From the NCBI GenBank assembly GCA_029721435.1, contig CM056587.1:12917167-12981166 (forward strand): a stretch of DNA of 64,000 bases, written 5' to 3'. The notes below the pieces were generated by a model. It was not told the DNA's origin, did no database searches, and saw only the letters and a list, made by a program, of their open reading frames with translations. This stretch comes from Gymnothorax reevesii (taxonomy: Eukaryota > Chordata > Actinopteri > Anguilliformes > Muraenidae). A program made the position numbers and the translations under genes. This document shows positions 23,548 through 35,400 of this stretch, one piece after another (within the stretch, counting starts at the first letter, position 1; every line of letters begins with the position of its first letter).

Positions 23548-24015
23548 AAATCAATGGTCAAAATTAGGTCAAATCAACAATCTGTCTATAGTATGCGATG
23601 AAGAGTCAATGCACACACCTACCTACAATCTGGTCATCCTAGCTCAAGGCTTAAGGATATTATAGCCATTCTTCACTAAAAGCCCCCTGGTGGCCAAATC
23701 ATGAACCAAATCACGCCGTATTTTGAGAGGAAACGGCAAGCATCACCATGACGCATACCAATTTGCAGCCATGAGAAAATGTGCCGCCATTTTCGAAAAT
23801 CGGGTGACCTGATACCATTTGACCTAGAAAACGGTCAAAAATAGGTCAAGTCAAAAACCTGTCTGATATGTGATGAAGGGTCATCCCATACACCTCAATT
23901 TCAGCGTCCTCGCTCAATGCATAAGGAGCTTACGCCATTTTTCATTTTTCAGAAAAAGCCGCCCGGTGGCCAAACTATGAATTGAATCACGCCAGATTTC
24001 GAAAGGAAACATTCC
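23548..24015. repeat. Two diverged ~290-bp units with GGTCAA motifs
   Basis: Two successive units share the order 'GGTCAAAA-TAGGTCAA', 'CTGTCT...TATGCGATGAAG', a 'CACACCT' segment, 'GGTGGCCAAA...ATGAA' and 'AATCACGCC'. No coding frame is kept. It resembles the repeat at 25051-26156 in base usage and in its GTCAAA motifs. Confidence 0.6.
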
Positions 24016-24271
24016 TTTTTGCAAAAAGAAATCACAAGTCGTTCTCAAATTATCGATCGGAAACAGTCCAACCGACCGCCGCCCCACCACCGGAATATAA
24101 AAAACCAGGGTTTTTTTGAGAACCTGGTTAAAAAGATCTTATTACAATATCACTTCTGCCCCACAAAGAAAAAACAAAAATGGTTTGACCAAAACTGTCA
24201 GAGTGAAAACAAGCTATATATAAGCCATTATCTAATTGTATTTTAACCTTTTTATTGTTGATAAGCCATGT

Positions 24272-25050
24272 ACAACCCCAATTCCAAAATAGTTGGGACA
24301 AAGTGTAAATTGTGAATAAAATCACAACGCAATGACTTTCAAATCACACCAGCCAGCATTTAATTCACAATATAACAGAGATAACATAGGAGATGTTGAA
24401 ACTGAGAAATTTTACAATTTTATCCACAAAATGAGCTCATTTCAAATTTGATTGCTGCTACAGGTCTCAAAAAAAAATTTGGGACAGGGGCCTGTTTACG
24501 ATGATGCAGCATCAAGAGTCTGGGCATTGAGGAGACAAGTTTCTTGAGTTTAGCCATTGGAATTTGATCCCAATCATTGTTTAATACAGGCTTCCAGCTG
24601 CTGGATAGTTTTGGTTCTCCTTTGATGGACTTCTTTAAATATGCACCCAATGTTCTCAATCGGTGAAAGATCAGAACTGAATGCAGGCCAGTTCAGCAAA
24701 GGGACTCTTCTACTATGAAGCCATGCTGTTGTAATAGCTGCAGTATGTGGTTTTGCATTGTCCTACTTAAATACACAAGGCCTTCCCTGGAATAGGTGTT
24801 GTCTAGAGGTGACCATATATAAAACCTTTATATACCTTTCAGCATTCATGGTGCTTTTTTAAACATGCAAGTGTCCCACACCATATGCACTAATGCATCC
24901 CCATACCATCAGAGATGCTGACTTTTGAACTGAGCACTGAGAGCAGGAGGATCTTTTTCCTCTTTAGCCCGGAGGACACGTCAACACCCATGATTTCCAA
25001 CAAGAATGTCAAATTTGGACTTGTCTGACCACAGGACAATTTGCCACTTT
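24272..25050 (-). mobile_element. Fish DNA transposon end, 'CAACCCCAATTCC' family
   Basis: It starts with CAACCCCAATTCCAAAATAG and a GTTGGGACA motif, the terminus of a very common fish DNA transposon (probably Kolobok- or Tc1-related; named from memory). The minus strand keeps transposase-like pieces such as 'IPMAKLKKLVSSMPRLL' near 24530. The element is cut off near 25050, where another repeat begins, so only one end is present. Confidence 0.7.
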
Positions 25051-26156
25051 CCATTTTACATGACATCACATGACCTTGACCTTAAAGACTGAAGTCAAAT
25101 CCAATATAGTGTTTGATCAGCATACATGATTTGTCATTAGTATCCAATACATATCGAAGATCTAAAGCCAACATTAAAGGACTTTTAGTCCGTTTTGTCA
25201 TTGCCTGGACCTTGTTGCCCAGGTCAATTCCAGTATGTCGAAAACAACCAGCATACCTGATTTGCTATTAGTGCCCAATACATACCTAAGCTCTACAAAT
25301 ATTAAACAAATATGGGCCATTTCTGTCATATAACCTTGACTCTAAGGCCCAACATCAAATTTGACTGACTGCCTAAGAATGTTCAGCATACATGGTTTCC
25401 TATAGATGCCCCAAACATACCTGAGCTCTAATTGCCATATTCAGCAACAGCAATTTTTGCCATTTGATCTTGACGCCCAATGCCATATTCTACTTGCAGA
25501 GAGTGTTTGGCTTACATGATCCCTATAGGTGCCTCACACATATCTAAACTCTAAATGACACATTAAGCTGTTATAACAAATTTTTGCCATTTGACCTACG
25601 AGGCTCAAGTTGAAATTTGAACAACCGAGAATGGTTGGCATGCATGATTCCCTTTAGGTGCCTCATACATATCTAAGCTCTAAATGTCATACTACACAAG
25701 TTATAGCACATTTGAGGCCCAAGGTCAAATGTGACTGACTCACAATGTTCGTAATACCTGATTCCCTATAGGTACCTCATACATACATATATAAGCTCTA
25801 AATGCTATATTATGAGAGTTATAGGACATTTTTGCCATTTGACCTTCAGGCCCAAAGTCAAATGTGACTGACTCACAATGTTCAGCATACTTGAAAAAAT
25901 TCATGAGACAGTTTTTGAGAAAATTGCACCCAAGTGCCAAAAATGGCCATTTTCGACATAAAAATGGCCGCCAAGTCTAAAGGAACGATTCAATCAAAAA
26001 ATATTTGCTTGGGCATTAACTTTAATTTGATCACATCCCTAAATTAAAAAAAATATATAAATTCAGACCGTTTTAGAGATACGGCTAAAAATGGCGACAA
26101 CGACGCCGACGGACGCAAAGTGACGACAATAGGTTACTGGCCTACGGCCGGCAACC
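25051..26156. repeat. Diverged tandem repeat, ~120-130 bp units
   Basis: About six units share 'TTTGCCATTTGACCTT', 'GGCCCAAGGTCAAATGTGACTGACT', 'GTTCAGCATAC.TGATT', 'CCTATAGGTGCCTCATACAT' and 'CTAAGCTCTAAATG' segments in that order. The array ends in a unique tail with GACGCCGACGGACGCAAAG and 'AATAGGTTACTGGCC'. There is no open frame. It is probably the body of a large non-coding interspersed repeat. Confidence 0.65.
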
Positions 26157-26884
26157 TAATTATGCCAATCGAAGTTTAATGATCATTGCACATCAGTTAT
26201 CGTGCCATTTATTTAAATTAATCAATTCTTCGGTTTATTGTGCACTCAGCAACAAAAGTTCCCGTGATGCTGTATAAAATTGAATCTTAAACTAGGCCTA
26301 CTCTGTCGGGGGCCGACAGCAAGAGGTATATCCCCAAAATTCCCCAATCCTCGAAGCCCCCTTTATTAGATTCCCCTTCATTAGACCTACAATATGAAGC
26401 AAACTTGAGGTCTGTGTAAGTAATTGTTTCAGAGATGTGGTTAGAGAACTGACTTTTTTCAATATTTAGCATCATCTGGTGGCAAACCTAGAAGTGTATA
26501 TTTGCCCAAAATCTAATCAGTTCATCCTCTCTACCATATCTAGTACCATATGCTAAAAATGAGAAGCCAATGTAAAGTATTTTGTGAGTTATCGCGCTAA
26601 CGGCTAAAATCTGCAGAAGCGGCGAAACCATAATATCCCCGAAACTCGTATCTCAGGGATATTATAAGCTAGCCTACATCCCTAAAAACTAAAAATAATT
26701 TGTGGTTCCAATAGAAAACAGACTCCTGTTACAAGTTCACAGGTTTAATAAGCCATATCGGTTACAGCAGTGTTCCCCAAATGTGTGCCGTGAGAGCTTC
26801 CTAGGTGTGCCGCGAGAAAACCCACTTACTGTTTTTTTTTTCCCCCTGATAGCCTAATAATATAAAACGGCTGAACTTACAGGA
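26157..26884. other. Unassigned sequence
   Basis: Nothing coding was seen. The stretch at about 26766-26830 (CAGTGTTCCCCAAATGTGTG) looks like a hAT-type repeat end, but no partner end was found. Confidence 0.4.
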
Positions 26885-27700
26885 TATAAAATGCGGTCAG
26901 GCGTTGTTATGTTGAAAGAGAACGCCAGGGCCATGTCGACGCAAAAACTGCAGAGCAACGAGATGGATGATCTCGTCACAGAAACGCTGACCAGTGAGGT
27001 TGCCATCAACCAAAAACAAACGGGTTCTCTGTCTAGCTGTGATCCCACCCCATACCATAATACTTCCACCTCCGAAACGGTCTTGCTCCATGACAGTGCT
27101 CAGCGTTACGTTCACCTGGACGTCGGTAACATATCTGCACCCATCATTGTTGCTGAGGTTGAAACGGGACTAATCAGTGAGCAGCACCTGTCTCCACTGA
27201 ATTGCTGTCCAACTTATACGCGGATTGTGAGTCAAAATCGGATAACTAGCTTCTGGCTACAATCCCAAAACGTCTGAGGTGGCGACGTACAGTCTCTGCC
27301 GATATTCACCGAAGTCCTGGGATGGTTCTGGCAGTGACTGTTGCAGGTTGGAACCGATTTCGGAGGTGTGTGGTTTGAATCCAATTGGTGTTGTCTGACA
27401 CGAGTACTGGATGGCCTGCCACATTGAGAACGGTCTCTGACAGCATTTGTTTGTTGCCAACGCTGCCATAAAGTCCAAATGGTGTTTCTATGGACATTGA
27501 ATTGTCTTGCGACATCCCGTTGAGAGGTTCCAGCTTCAAGCATTACAATGGCTCTGACACGATCATTTTCAGATAAGTGGCATCTTCTAACTTTGAGTAA
27601 GGATGGAAACATGTCGTTTTCCGTGTGGTAGTTGTCAACATCAGCAGGAAAAATGCATATCGAATCCCTGCGACACACGTTTTTATACACAAGTTTAGGT
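26885..27700 (-). pseudogene. Tc1-like transposase, truncated
   Basis: From 27690 downwards the minus strand encodes a helix-turn-helix region typical of Tc1 transposases ('QRDVARQFNVHRNTIWTLW', then a basic linker 'GRPSS'). A frameshift follows, then a second block at about 26897-27115 holds the central DDE portion ('FGGGSIMVWGGI', ending 'HGPGVLFQHNNA'). The coding match stops abruptly at about 26891, so the C-terminal third with the last catalytic residue is missing. The copy is inactive. Confidence 0.85.
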
Positions 27701-29032
27701 AATCAAATGCATGATGTTTACATAAAAGTCACTTTCTGGATTAAAGGCATGCTTTCTGCAATGGGTGTGTTTGTGAGACTTATTTTCATACTTTCGTAAC
27801 AGATTTGAACACCAGACATTTTTTTCTGCTTGAACAACTTGTGAAAATTGGTGTCACAGGAACTTTGGTTGCGGATTATAATTTTTTGTTGCCAATCGCA
27901 GTTTTTTATTTCATTTGTTTTTGTTTACATGATAAAAACGAACGACAGATTTCAGTGACGCAAAGACCGAGATCTTTAAATAAATACACATACAGCTTTA
28001 CAGCCAAAATGTACCCAAAGATACATAGATCGATGAAATCATAATTTGCACACAACCCATTCACTGCCTGTTTTTTCTCCACTACCACGATAATTGGGTC
28101 ACTTAAAGCGTCCAAATTGACAGTTTTATTTTCTGCATTTTCTGCACAAATGTCTAGCAGGAATAATTTTGTTTCCTTTTTTATTTTGGTCACATTCAAA
28201 TTTCGAATAAGCTAATATACATGAAACCAAGTTTCATTCTCTTGACAGTCTTTCGATAGACTGTAATACCACGGTAATTGAATCCGACGCCATAAAATGT
28301 GAAAAGGCAGACTGGCAGTAGTATCACAGCATTCAGTAGCACAAGAGGCCGCTGTGATCCCAGATAGCAAGCTCCTCCGCTCCGGATCTGCCCCGGCTCT
28401 GAGCCGGAACAGCTGGAGCCGGGGCAGATCCGGAAGGGAGGTGCTTGCTATCTGGGATCCCACCTGAAAGGAGAATTTCACCGGCTACGTTCTAAGGTTC
28501 ACGCCTTTGCGTTACTTATGTCTATCATAGAGGCTAATGCTTTCATTTTGACGTTTTGTCAGTTGTGAAAACATTTTTTATGTCAAATGGCAATTGTTCC
28601 TGTTTATATTGAAAATAAGCATTACACCATGCATTGGATATATCACTGAACACTGATTTTTGTCTTGAAGATGCGTTTTCAAAGCAGTCTTCACTCTGCA
28701 AGGATTCAATCCACTGTAGAGTATCTCAGCTTATCAGTCAATCTGGAAAAAACATAAAATTTGCAGCCATCCCTACTATACAGACAAAAACACGTGTGCC
28801 TCCATGCTAAAGCCATGGTTTGTTGATGGCCTATCACAGACTGGCTCTTCGCAACGTCCGTTACAATTAAAGCCTGCACTTTGTGAAAATAATGGAAAGT
28901 CTCAGTCTCAGAGAAAAACTGAAGAATCATTTAATAATTTTTTTTTTTTTTTTTTTTTTACTGTTGCTAAGATCAGCCCGAGAATCCTTGCACTTTCACT
29001 TCTCTATTTCTGAGAGACAATAACTTGTAAAT
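27701..29032. other. Unassigned sequence with a hairpin
   Basis: No gene was seen. It contains the palindrome at 28355-28459 and T runs at about 28939-28959 and 29031-29054; the latter is the tail of the adjacent SINE. Confidence 0.5.
28355..28459. repeat. 105-bp near-perfect hairpin
   Basis: The arms start GATCCCAGATAGCAAGC and end in its complement GCTTGCTATCTGGGATC; inner GC-rich arms (CTCCGGATCTGCCCCGGCTC and its near complement) continue the pairing. The loop is only about 15 bases. This may be a very short MITE or a transcribed hairpin. Confidence 0.85.
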
Positions 29033-29533
29033 TTTTTTTTTTTTTTTTTTTTTTATAAATTTGGCATCTCCAATCCCACCCGAATCTGGAATGCCCAATT
29101 AGTGAACTATGTACAAAGCTTGCTCGTATGCGACCCCTTGCTGCCAACTCAGGATGGTGAAGACAGCTCACGGCTCTCCTCCGAAGCACGTGTCCGTCAG
29201 CCACTGATTCTTATACACTCATTGGTTGAATCCTTGTAAGTTCCGAACGAGGGCGGAGGATACCCGGACGTGAACAAACCCAGAGTCTTCCTGACGAGCG
29301 CCCGTCTGGCCAACAGGAGGCGCTGGAGCAACGAACAAAGCGGTTATTGTATACCCAAATCCGGCAGTCCCTTCCCAATTTGAAACCCTGTAGCGCGATC
29401 GCCAATTGTGCGCTACTGTGAAAAAGCTGCCGACCCCTGCCGGTAGGTACGCCGGGGCTCGAACCCGCGACGTGATAGACACCTATGCACTGCAGCGCAG
29501 TGCCTTAACCGAGTGAGCTATCCGGCAGCTCTC
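29033..29533 (-). mobile_element. tRNA-derived SINE, full length
   Basis: Read on the minus strand, it starts with a tRNA-like head (GATAGCTCACTCGGTTAAG as A box, GGTTCGAGCCC as B box, within 29440-29533), continues through a 400-bp tRNA-unrelated body and ends in an A-rich tail (T run at 29033-29054 on the plus strand). A 10-bp target-site duplication, ACTTGTAAAT, lies at 29023-29032 and 29534-29543. The head makes it a likely RNA polymerase III unit. A deleted relative lies at 52983-53156. Confidence 0.92.
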
Positions 29534-30299
29534 ACTTGTAAATATTTTGACCATTTCGCTGGTCACGAAGATCGGTTGGCGCGCACCCACTCAATTCCCA
29601 AGCTACAGCGCATGTGTGCTGCTGCGCCCATTTCCACAAAAAAAAAACACCCGGGTTGTGTTCCGATTGCTCTCCAAATATGCAAATCAGCCAGTTTGGC
29701 GTCGTGTTCAGTGCTGGAGCAAACAGTACTTGGCAGGCAATCTTGCAGCCGTGGCATGCTGGCTGCAAAAATAAATCAATAAACCAGGTGTAGCGATATC
29801 GGTCGGAAATAAAATCGTTCATTGAACCGGTTTTTAGCATTGTAATTTCTTGCCATGTTGTGCACGGCCTGGAAATAATTTCGTAAGCCGTCATCCTGTG
29901 TTTTTCTGACATTGGCCAGCATGGCTCGCTAACACCATGGTATCGGCAGCAAAATGGCTCAAACAATGACAGATTGCATAACCTTCTAAATTTAGGGGTG
30001 GAAAAACAGAAAAAAAAATTGAATCCTACCTTGAGATTACTGAATTTTTCCAGAGCAAACACCCTACGGATTTCATAATGTGAATTTCAAGGGCAGTGTT
30101 AAAAAAATAAATCTCCTCAGTGCTTTATCTGAGCATAGCAGGGAGTTTTACTTAAGCTTTCACATTGCTCACATTGTGATTTATTGAATATGTAAGCTGG
30201 TCACAGACTGCAAGAGTCCCCCAAATATAATCAAATGCAAACACGCATGGAGTGATGTGTGGCGGAAGACTAAAAGGCAGGTTTGAAAGGCCGCATCAA
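29534..30299. other. Unassigned sequence
   Basis: A 176-codon open frame exists on the minus strand, but its composition and lack of any recognisable domain do not support a gene. Confidence 0.45.
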
Positions 30300-30840
30300 G
30301 TTCTTTAGGAAATACTCTTCAGAAACAAACTGAGGTCAAGGTCATAGGTCAAGGGCCACAGAAAATATCCTGTAGAGGTCCTAGCTCAATTTTAATACTT
30401 GCATTGTTTCCCTTGACCTAATCTTAGCACTCCTTGACACACTACGTCAAAAAATTATACGACTATTAAGAAAGTTGAACATTCAGAAAAAGGTCATGGA
30501 GATAGGGGAAAAGGTCAAAGGTCACAGAATAACAAAACACTTGAAAAGCAAAAGAGGACAAGTATTTGACACTAACGTGTCTTTGTCCCCCGCCAGAAAA
30601 TGTGAAATCGTGTCAAAAAGAACAATTTCTCGGTGTGACCTTGAGAATGGCGCGAAGGTCACCAAAATGGACTGGCACCGGGGTATCACCCTAATACATG
30701 TTGACATAAGATTTGAAGAAAATCCGTCAATTCGTTCTTGAGATATCTCGCTGACAAGGATTCGGGACGTACGGACGGACGGACATACGTCCGGACGGAC
30801 GGACGGTCGTGAATACTATGTTCCGCGCGGCGGGGGACAA
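30300..30840. repeat. AGGTCA-rich interspersed repeat with GGAC tail
   Basis: Repeated AGGTCA half-sites (near 30333, 30345, 30491 and 30512) are followed by a stretch ending in GGACGGACGGACATACG and 'CCGCGCGGCGGGGGACAAT'. This arrangement recurs at 30900-32130 and resembles non-coding repeats of fish. No coding frame. Confidence 0.5.
30512..30524 (+). promoter_or_regulatory. DR1 nuclear-receptor-like site (repeat-borne)
   Basis: AGGTCAAAGGTCA is a perfect direct repeat of AGGTCA with a one-base spacer, the consensus for RXR heterodimers, HNF4 and COUP-TF. It sits inside an interspersed repeat, so a regulatory role is unproven. Confidence 0.4.
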
Positions 30841-32130
30841 TAAGGCCTAACTACAAAGACAATGTTGAAAGGCTAAGCATTATCAACCGTCAGAGATCTA
30901 TTCTGAAAACAATAAATAGAGAGAGGTCATCACTCAAAGGTCACAAAAAAGGGAAGCAATATGAAGCCTTGGTAAAGGTCTTGAAGTCAGCGTAAAATGG
31001 TGAGGCTGCCGCATATAGTTTCACAGTAATGGATACGGTCAGACACATGGACATACACTACCACTCAAAAATTTGGGATCACTTGGAAATTTTCTTGTTT
31101 CCCATGGATACACACATGAAATTACTCTGAATAGGAAATATAGCAAATGAACAGAACATGCTGATATTGTCGGAGTAAGAAATAATTATTTTAATGGAAA
31201 ATGATGAATATGCACTTCAAACTTTGCCTTCTTATAAAAAAATTAAAAAAAAACCTTCACTGTTGATACTGAAACTGGTGTTTGATGGGAACTATTTGGT
31301 GCAGCTGCTAGTTAACCTGTGAGGCGTCTTTGTCTTAAACTACACACTCTCAGATATTTGTGTTCTTGCACAGTTATGGATCGGGGTCTCCTACTCTTTT
31401 TTTTCTGTCCTTGTTAGTGCCAGTTTGTGCTGCTGTCTGAAGGGAGTAGTTGACAGCACGGTAAGAGATTTAAAGTTTTCAATTTCTCGCATTGAATAGC
31501 CTTCTTTTCTAAGCACAACAATAGACTGACGGGTCTCTAAAGAAAGTTCTTTCTTTCTGGCCATTTTGAGCCTGTAAACAAACAAACAACTGCTGATGCT
31601 TCAGGTACTAAACCAACCTCAAGAATGCCATGCTCCCTTTTGCGCTCCCTTATTAGTTCAATGGTTTTCAGCTGTGTAACATTTGCAGAAGGGTTTTCTA
31701 ATAATCAATTAACCTTATAAAATGCTTAACTTGGATTAGCAGTCATACCAGGAGATTGATGCAGAGGACTGATAGTTGCTGATAATAGGCCTCTATGCAA
31801 AAATGTAGATTATTCTTTGAAAATCATCTGATTAATTTTAAGCATTTGTGAAATGGATAAAAATGTTTGAGAAATGGAAAAAAAAGTTTGTGAAATACAT
31901 GAAAACGCATTTCATCAATACTTCCCCTGACCTACTAGGTGGTGAGGGACAGATGGAAGTAAGAAAACGCACATCTACACAATATGATGTATCCATTCAT
32001 TAAAATGTACAGATATATAGAACGGTTTGAGAGTTCTGGCCCAATAAGAAGCGTAACAGAAGGACAGACGGACGGACGCGCAGGACAACAACACTCACTC
32101 ATACATCCCCATCCACTTCGTGACTGGGGA
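30841..32130. repeat. Second AGGTCA/GGAC repeat, split by a Tc1-like insertion
   Basis: The flanks 30900-31053 and 31836-32130 resemble the previous repeat (AGGTCA motifs, then GGACAGACGGACGGACG near 32065). The Tc1-like element at 31054-31835 appears to have landed inside it. Confidence 0.4.
31054..31835 (-). mobile_element. Tc1-like element, one end plus transposase N-terminus
   Basis: The left end is TACACTACCACTCAAAAATT followed by TGGGATCACTTGGAAA, the terminus of a common fish Tc1 family. On the minus strand, 31391-31585 encodes the start of a transposase ('MARKKELSLETRQSIVVLRK'), soon lost to stops. No matching right terminus was found, so the element is truncated. Confidence 0.75.
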
Positions 32131-33542
32131 TAAGAAGATCAATTCATCGTATTTATAGTCTCACAAGCCAGAAATGTTGACTTTTACAATGTACTGAAAG
32201 TGAGGCTTGAGAGACACTTTGGTTAACACGTTTGGATGGGCCCTAAAATTAAAAATTGTCTTTTTTTTTTTAACATGCCCAATTTTTACATCAGCCAGGA
32301 GCTGTAACTCACAGGCTAGTTTTTCCAGCCACTTTTCTTTTTACTACTAAACAGCTTAGTGCTCCAGCGACTTGACCAATGACTGTTTTCCACAGACAGG
32401 ACTGAATAATCGAACGCGAGTGTTAATCTTTCATAGGGCCCCAGCCAGTCCACACGGGCAAGACAACTTATTTCGGAAGTTGCTGTGCAAAATAAGAGGC
32501 TATCAGGCGTGCTTACTTAACTCAGAGCAGGCGAGGGTAGGACGAGTCAAAACTTCAGCCGCTTCAGTAACCCACAAAAGTAGAGTCCAACAAGACTGCA
32601 ATTTGATAATATTAATTTATGAATCTGAATAGCTAACGCTATTGTTGATTACAACTTTCGGTTAAGCGATAACTAGCAATCTGGTTTCCAAACAAAGTAA
32701 TTTAATTAAATAAAGGTTACTGACAACACTCTAACACCTCCGGAATCTCACATTCACAGCTAAAAATGCCGCCAGTTTGAGCCACCATCACTGCTAACAT
32801 TAAGAGTGAATCGTAATGCGATCATCAGTCAATCCATCCTGCGATAGTACAATTTGAAATCAGAATTTAAAGCGTCACTGAGGACGACACCAGCGTGTTA
32901 AGGTTAAACCTGTGTCTATAACAGCTGATTCCCTGGCATAGCACGTTAGCTAACGTCAGCCATCAGTTCACGAAAATCCACGGAACTGGGGTTACACGTG
33001 TGACTCCGACTACCGTGTTCAAGACACAAATTAGCATTCGCATTAAACGTAGTGTTATCTTTCGAGCAGAAGTTCCTTGTTTTTCCAGCTGCTTAGCGAG
33101 CGAGCGATCACATTGGAAGAGTCGCCAATTACCTTGCTAGCTTGCAACGTTCAGCAGTTTCGCAACATGTTGGTTTGGGGATCTTTCAACGCCAAGTTAG
33201 CCGTTATAATTTCATAATCCTTTGATTTCTTAGATTTAAAAACTGAGCGCGGAATGTTTTATATTAAGTTGGCCTCGATCGGCCCATCGCTCAAGAAACA
33301 TGCGGCATATAAATAAAGCTATGAGTTTGAGAGTCTTTTTACCTCAACGCAGCATGTGCACCCCGTCCAGGCATGGCCAAGCATGTAAATGCAGGGTCTT
33401 ACTTCAGTCGTGTTACTGTCAGTGGGAGAGACAGGGAGGTCCCCCTAGTGGCACTGGAAGGTAATGACGCTACAGAGGAAAGTAGGGACACCTAATGGCA
33501 CTACTGTGTTGTCAGGGGTGGAAGGGAATGAGTGTTTAGTTC
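32131..33542. other. Unassigned sequence
   Basis: No coding exon or repeat end was recognised. The 32640-33420 stretch is the least repeat-like of this region. It could hold a distal noncoding exon, but nothing in the sequence proves it. Confidence 0.4.
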
Positions 33543-33820
33543 AGGGGCCTCATTTATCATTGTGGATACACCTTTTTTCCACCGTTTTGTGCGCATGCAC
33601 TTTTCTCCGACAAATTTGGGATTTATCAAACCCAAAACTGACGGGAAAAAGTACGAACATTTCACCAATTTTGAGCATGGCGTACCTTGATTTACACGCT
33701 TTTTGAAGAACAGGAGGAATTGGCGACGCAGCTGCTGGGTCAGAGAATTGCAATGTGCGAGGGAAAGAGGAGCGCAGATTATAGCCTATTAAAAGAACAA
33801 TCAAAGCCACAGCTAAGTCC

Positions 33821-35400
33821 GGTTTTCCTAATGTAATTGGAGCCATTGACTGCACTCACATCATGATTAGGGCACCATGAATGAATTCGTATATCTGAAT
33901 CGCAAAAAATGTGCATACGATCAATACCCAAATCACAGAGATGTCAAGTCCCGCGCATTCGGCGTCGGTCTCATGCATTATTTAGGCTTATTCACCATAG
34001 TCCGTAATTCGTCGTCGCATGCTTAATGAGATTCTCAAGCGGAATTAAATTCTTGTGCATTGAAGTTTCCGTTTCACTTGCGTAAAGGTGCAACTCATCA
34101 CAAGTAACATAAGAAAGCGATTATGACTCCGGACTTCCCGCGCCTCTCTTTACTCAGGGATTAGAAACAATGTGCTTCACGATCATTTAAATGTTCTTAA
34201 TGAAATAAGACCATTTGAAACCTTTTCATGAAATCCCATTGCTTTCAATTCCTCAGTAAAGACAAGCCTGAGAATTCCCGAGTCGTAATCGATGTCCGTG
34301 TCATTAGTGGTGAAATCCTAAATGGCGTAGCCAGCGGGGGGGCCAAAACACGTCCCTATATGACTGCAATTAGTAGTTCTCAATCATTTTCTCAGTCATT
34401 TTCATAATCAACAAAACGTTCATTCCGAGAGCACTCCACAATTAACAGCTGCTGCGTGTTCTCCAAGTTAGGTAAGACGACAATGATTGTTGTCTTACCT
34501 AATCGTTGTGAACAAGCAGCACTTGTTACTTGTGGAGTGTTCTCGGAATGAACCTTTTGTTGATTATGAAAATGACTGAGAACAGGTCAGGACTAATAAT
34601 TGTTTTAAACAGAGGTTTTGTGCAACCCAATTCTCTGTTCTTGTTCAGCAACTGTAATTAATTTAGCCCACGATTTAATCGCTGTTAGATCACACGTGGA
34701 GAGAAACGTGTCTTCCGTTGCCAGTTACAATCATTGGAAAACGCGTCAATAAAGGAAAATGATTGAGAACTACTAACTGCAGTCATAAAGGGACGTGTTT
34801 TGGCCCCCCGCTGGCTACCCCACTGACTGTAATGCATGTGAAACTGATTAACTTGCTGCAGGGTGACTTAAATTCGCGAGTGAATTTCTTCAGTGCGTTG
34901 ATGGAATAATTGCTGACAACAGCACAGGAAAGTTTATGCCACTAAGAGGAGAGACTCACGCCTAAGGCGTATAGGCATTTCTGAAATCAAATGTGATGCC
35001 GACGTGCTCATAACGAATGTAGTGGCACGGTGGCCTGGCTCTGCACATGATTCATTCATCCTGACGCACAGCAGTGTGGGGGCGAGACTGGGGGTAGGCG
35101 CTGCGCGTGACGGCTGGCTACTTGGTGAGTGCATGTAGGCTACACAGTTTACTCATTCATTGAAAGCTGCTGCTTATAATTCAAGGCTTGTTGTGACTTA
35201 CAGGTGATGGTGACTACTTCCTGAGGGAGTGGCTGCTAGTTCCCATCCCGGTGCCACAGGGTGCCCAGGAAATCCAGTATAATGAGGTCCATGCCCATGT
35301 GCACTGCCTCATGGAGCGCACCACTGGGCTGGTTAATGACCATTGCTGCTGCCTGCATGCGTCGAGTGGTAAGCTCCTCTACTACCCAAAAGAGGTCAGC
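33821..35400 (+). pseudogene. HARBI1-like transposase, split and decayed
   Basis: Three coding blocks are visible. Block A (about 33821-33945) has 'FPNVIGAIDCTHIMIRAP' with the first catalytic Asp, then a stop. Block B (about 34981-35127) has 'CDADVLITNVVARWPGSAHD' with the second Asp and ends at a good donor (CTTG|GTGAGT). Block C (about 35203-35400) follows an acceptor (CTTACAG), continues the same frame ('GDGDYFLREWLL') and contains the catalytic Glu in 'LMERTTG'. The D-D-E triad is thus still present although block A contains stops and a MITE sits between A and B. A functional protein is unlikely. Confidence 0.82.
34327..34818. mobile_element. MITE with nested palindromes inside Harbinger
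   Basis: The outer inverted repeats are about 65 bp (GTAGCCAGCGGGGGGCCAAA at the left; its near-exact complement ends at 34818). Just inside the left arm is a second palindrome of about 95-bp arms centred near 34485 (core AGGTAAGACgACAAT / GATTGTTGTCTTACCT). The element has no open frame. Confidence 0.85.

Noticed and set aside
29440..29533. tRNA gene candidate
   Set aside because: A and B boxes are present, but the sequence is continuous with a 400-bp body, A tail and target duplication, so it is the head of a SINE.
29532..30062. 176-codon open frame on the minus strand
   Set aside because: No recognisable domain, runs into the SINE flank, no splice or start support.
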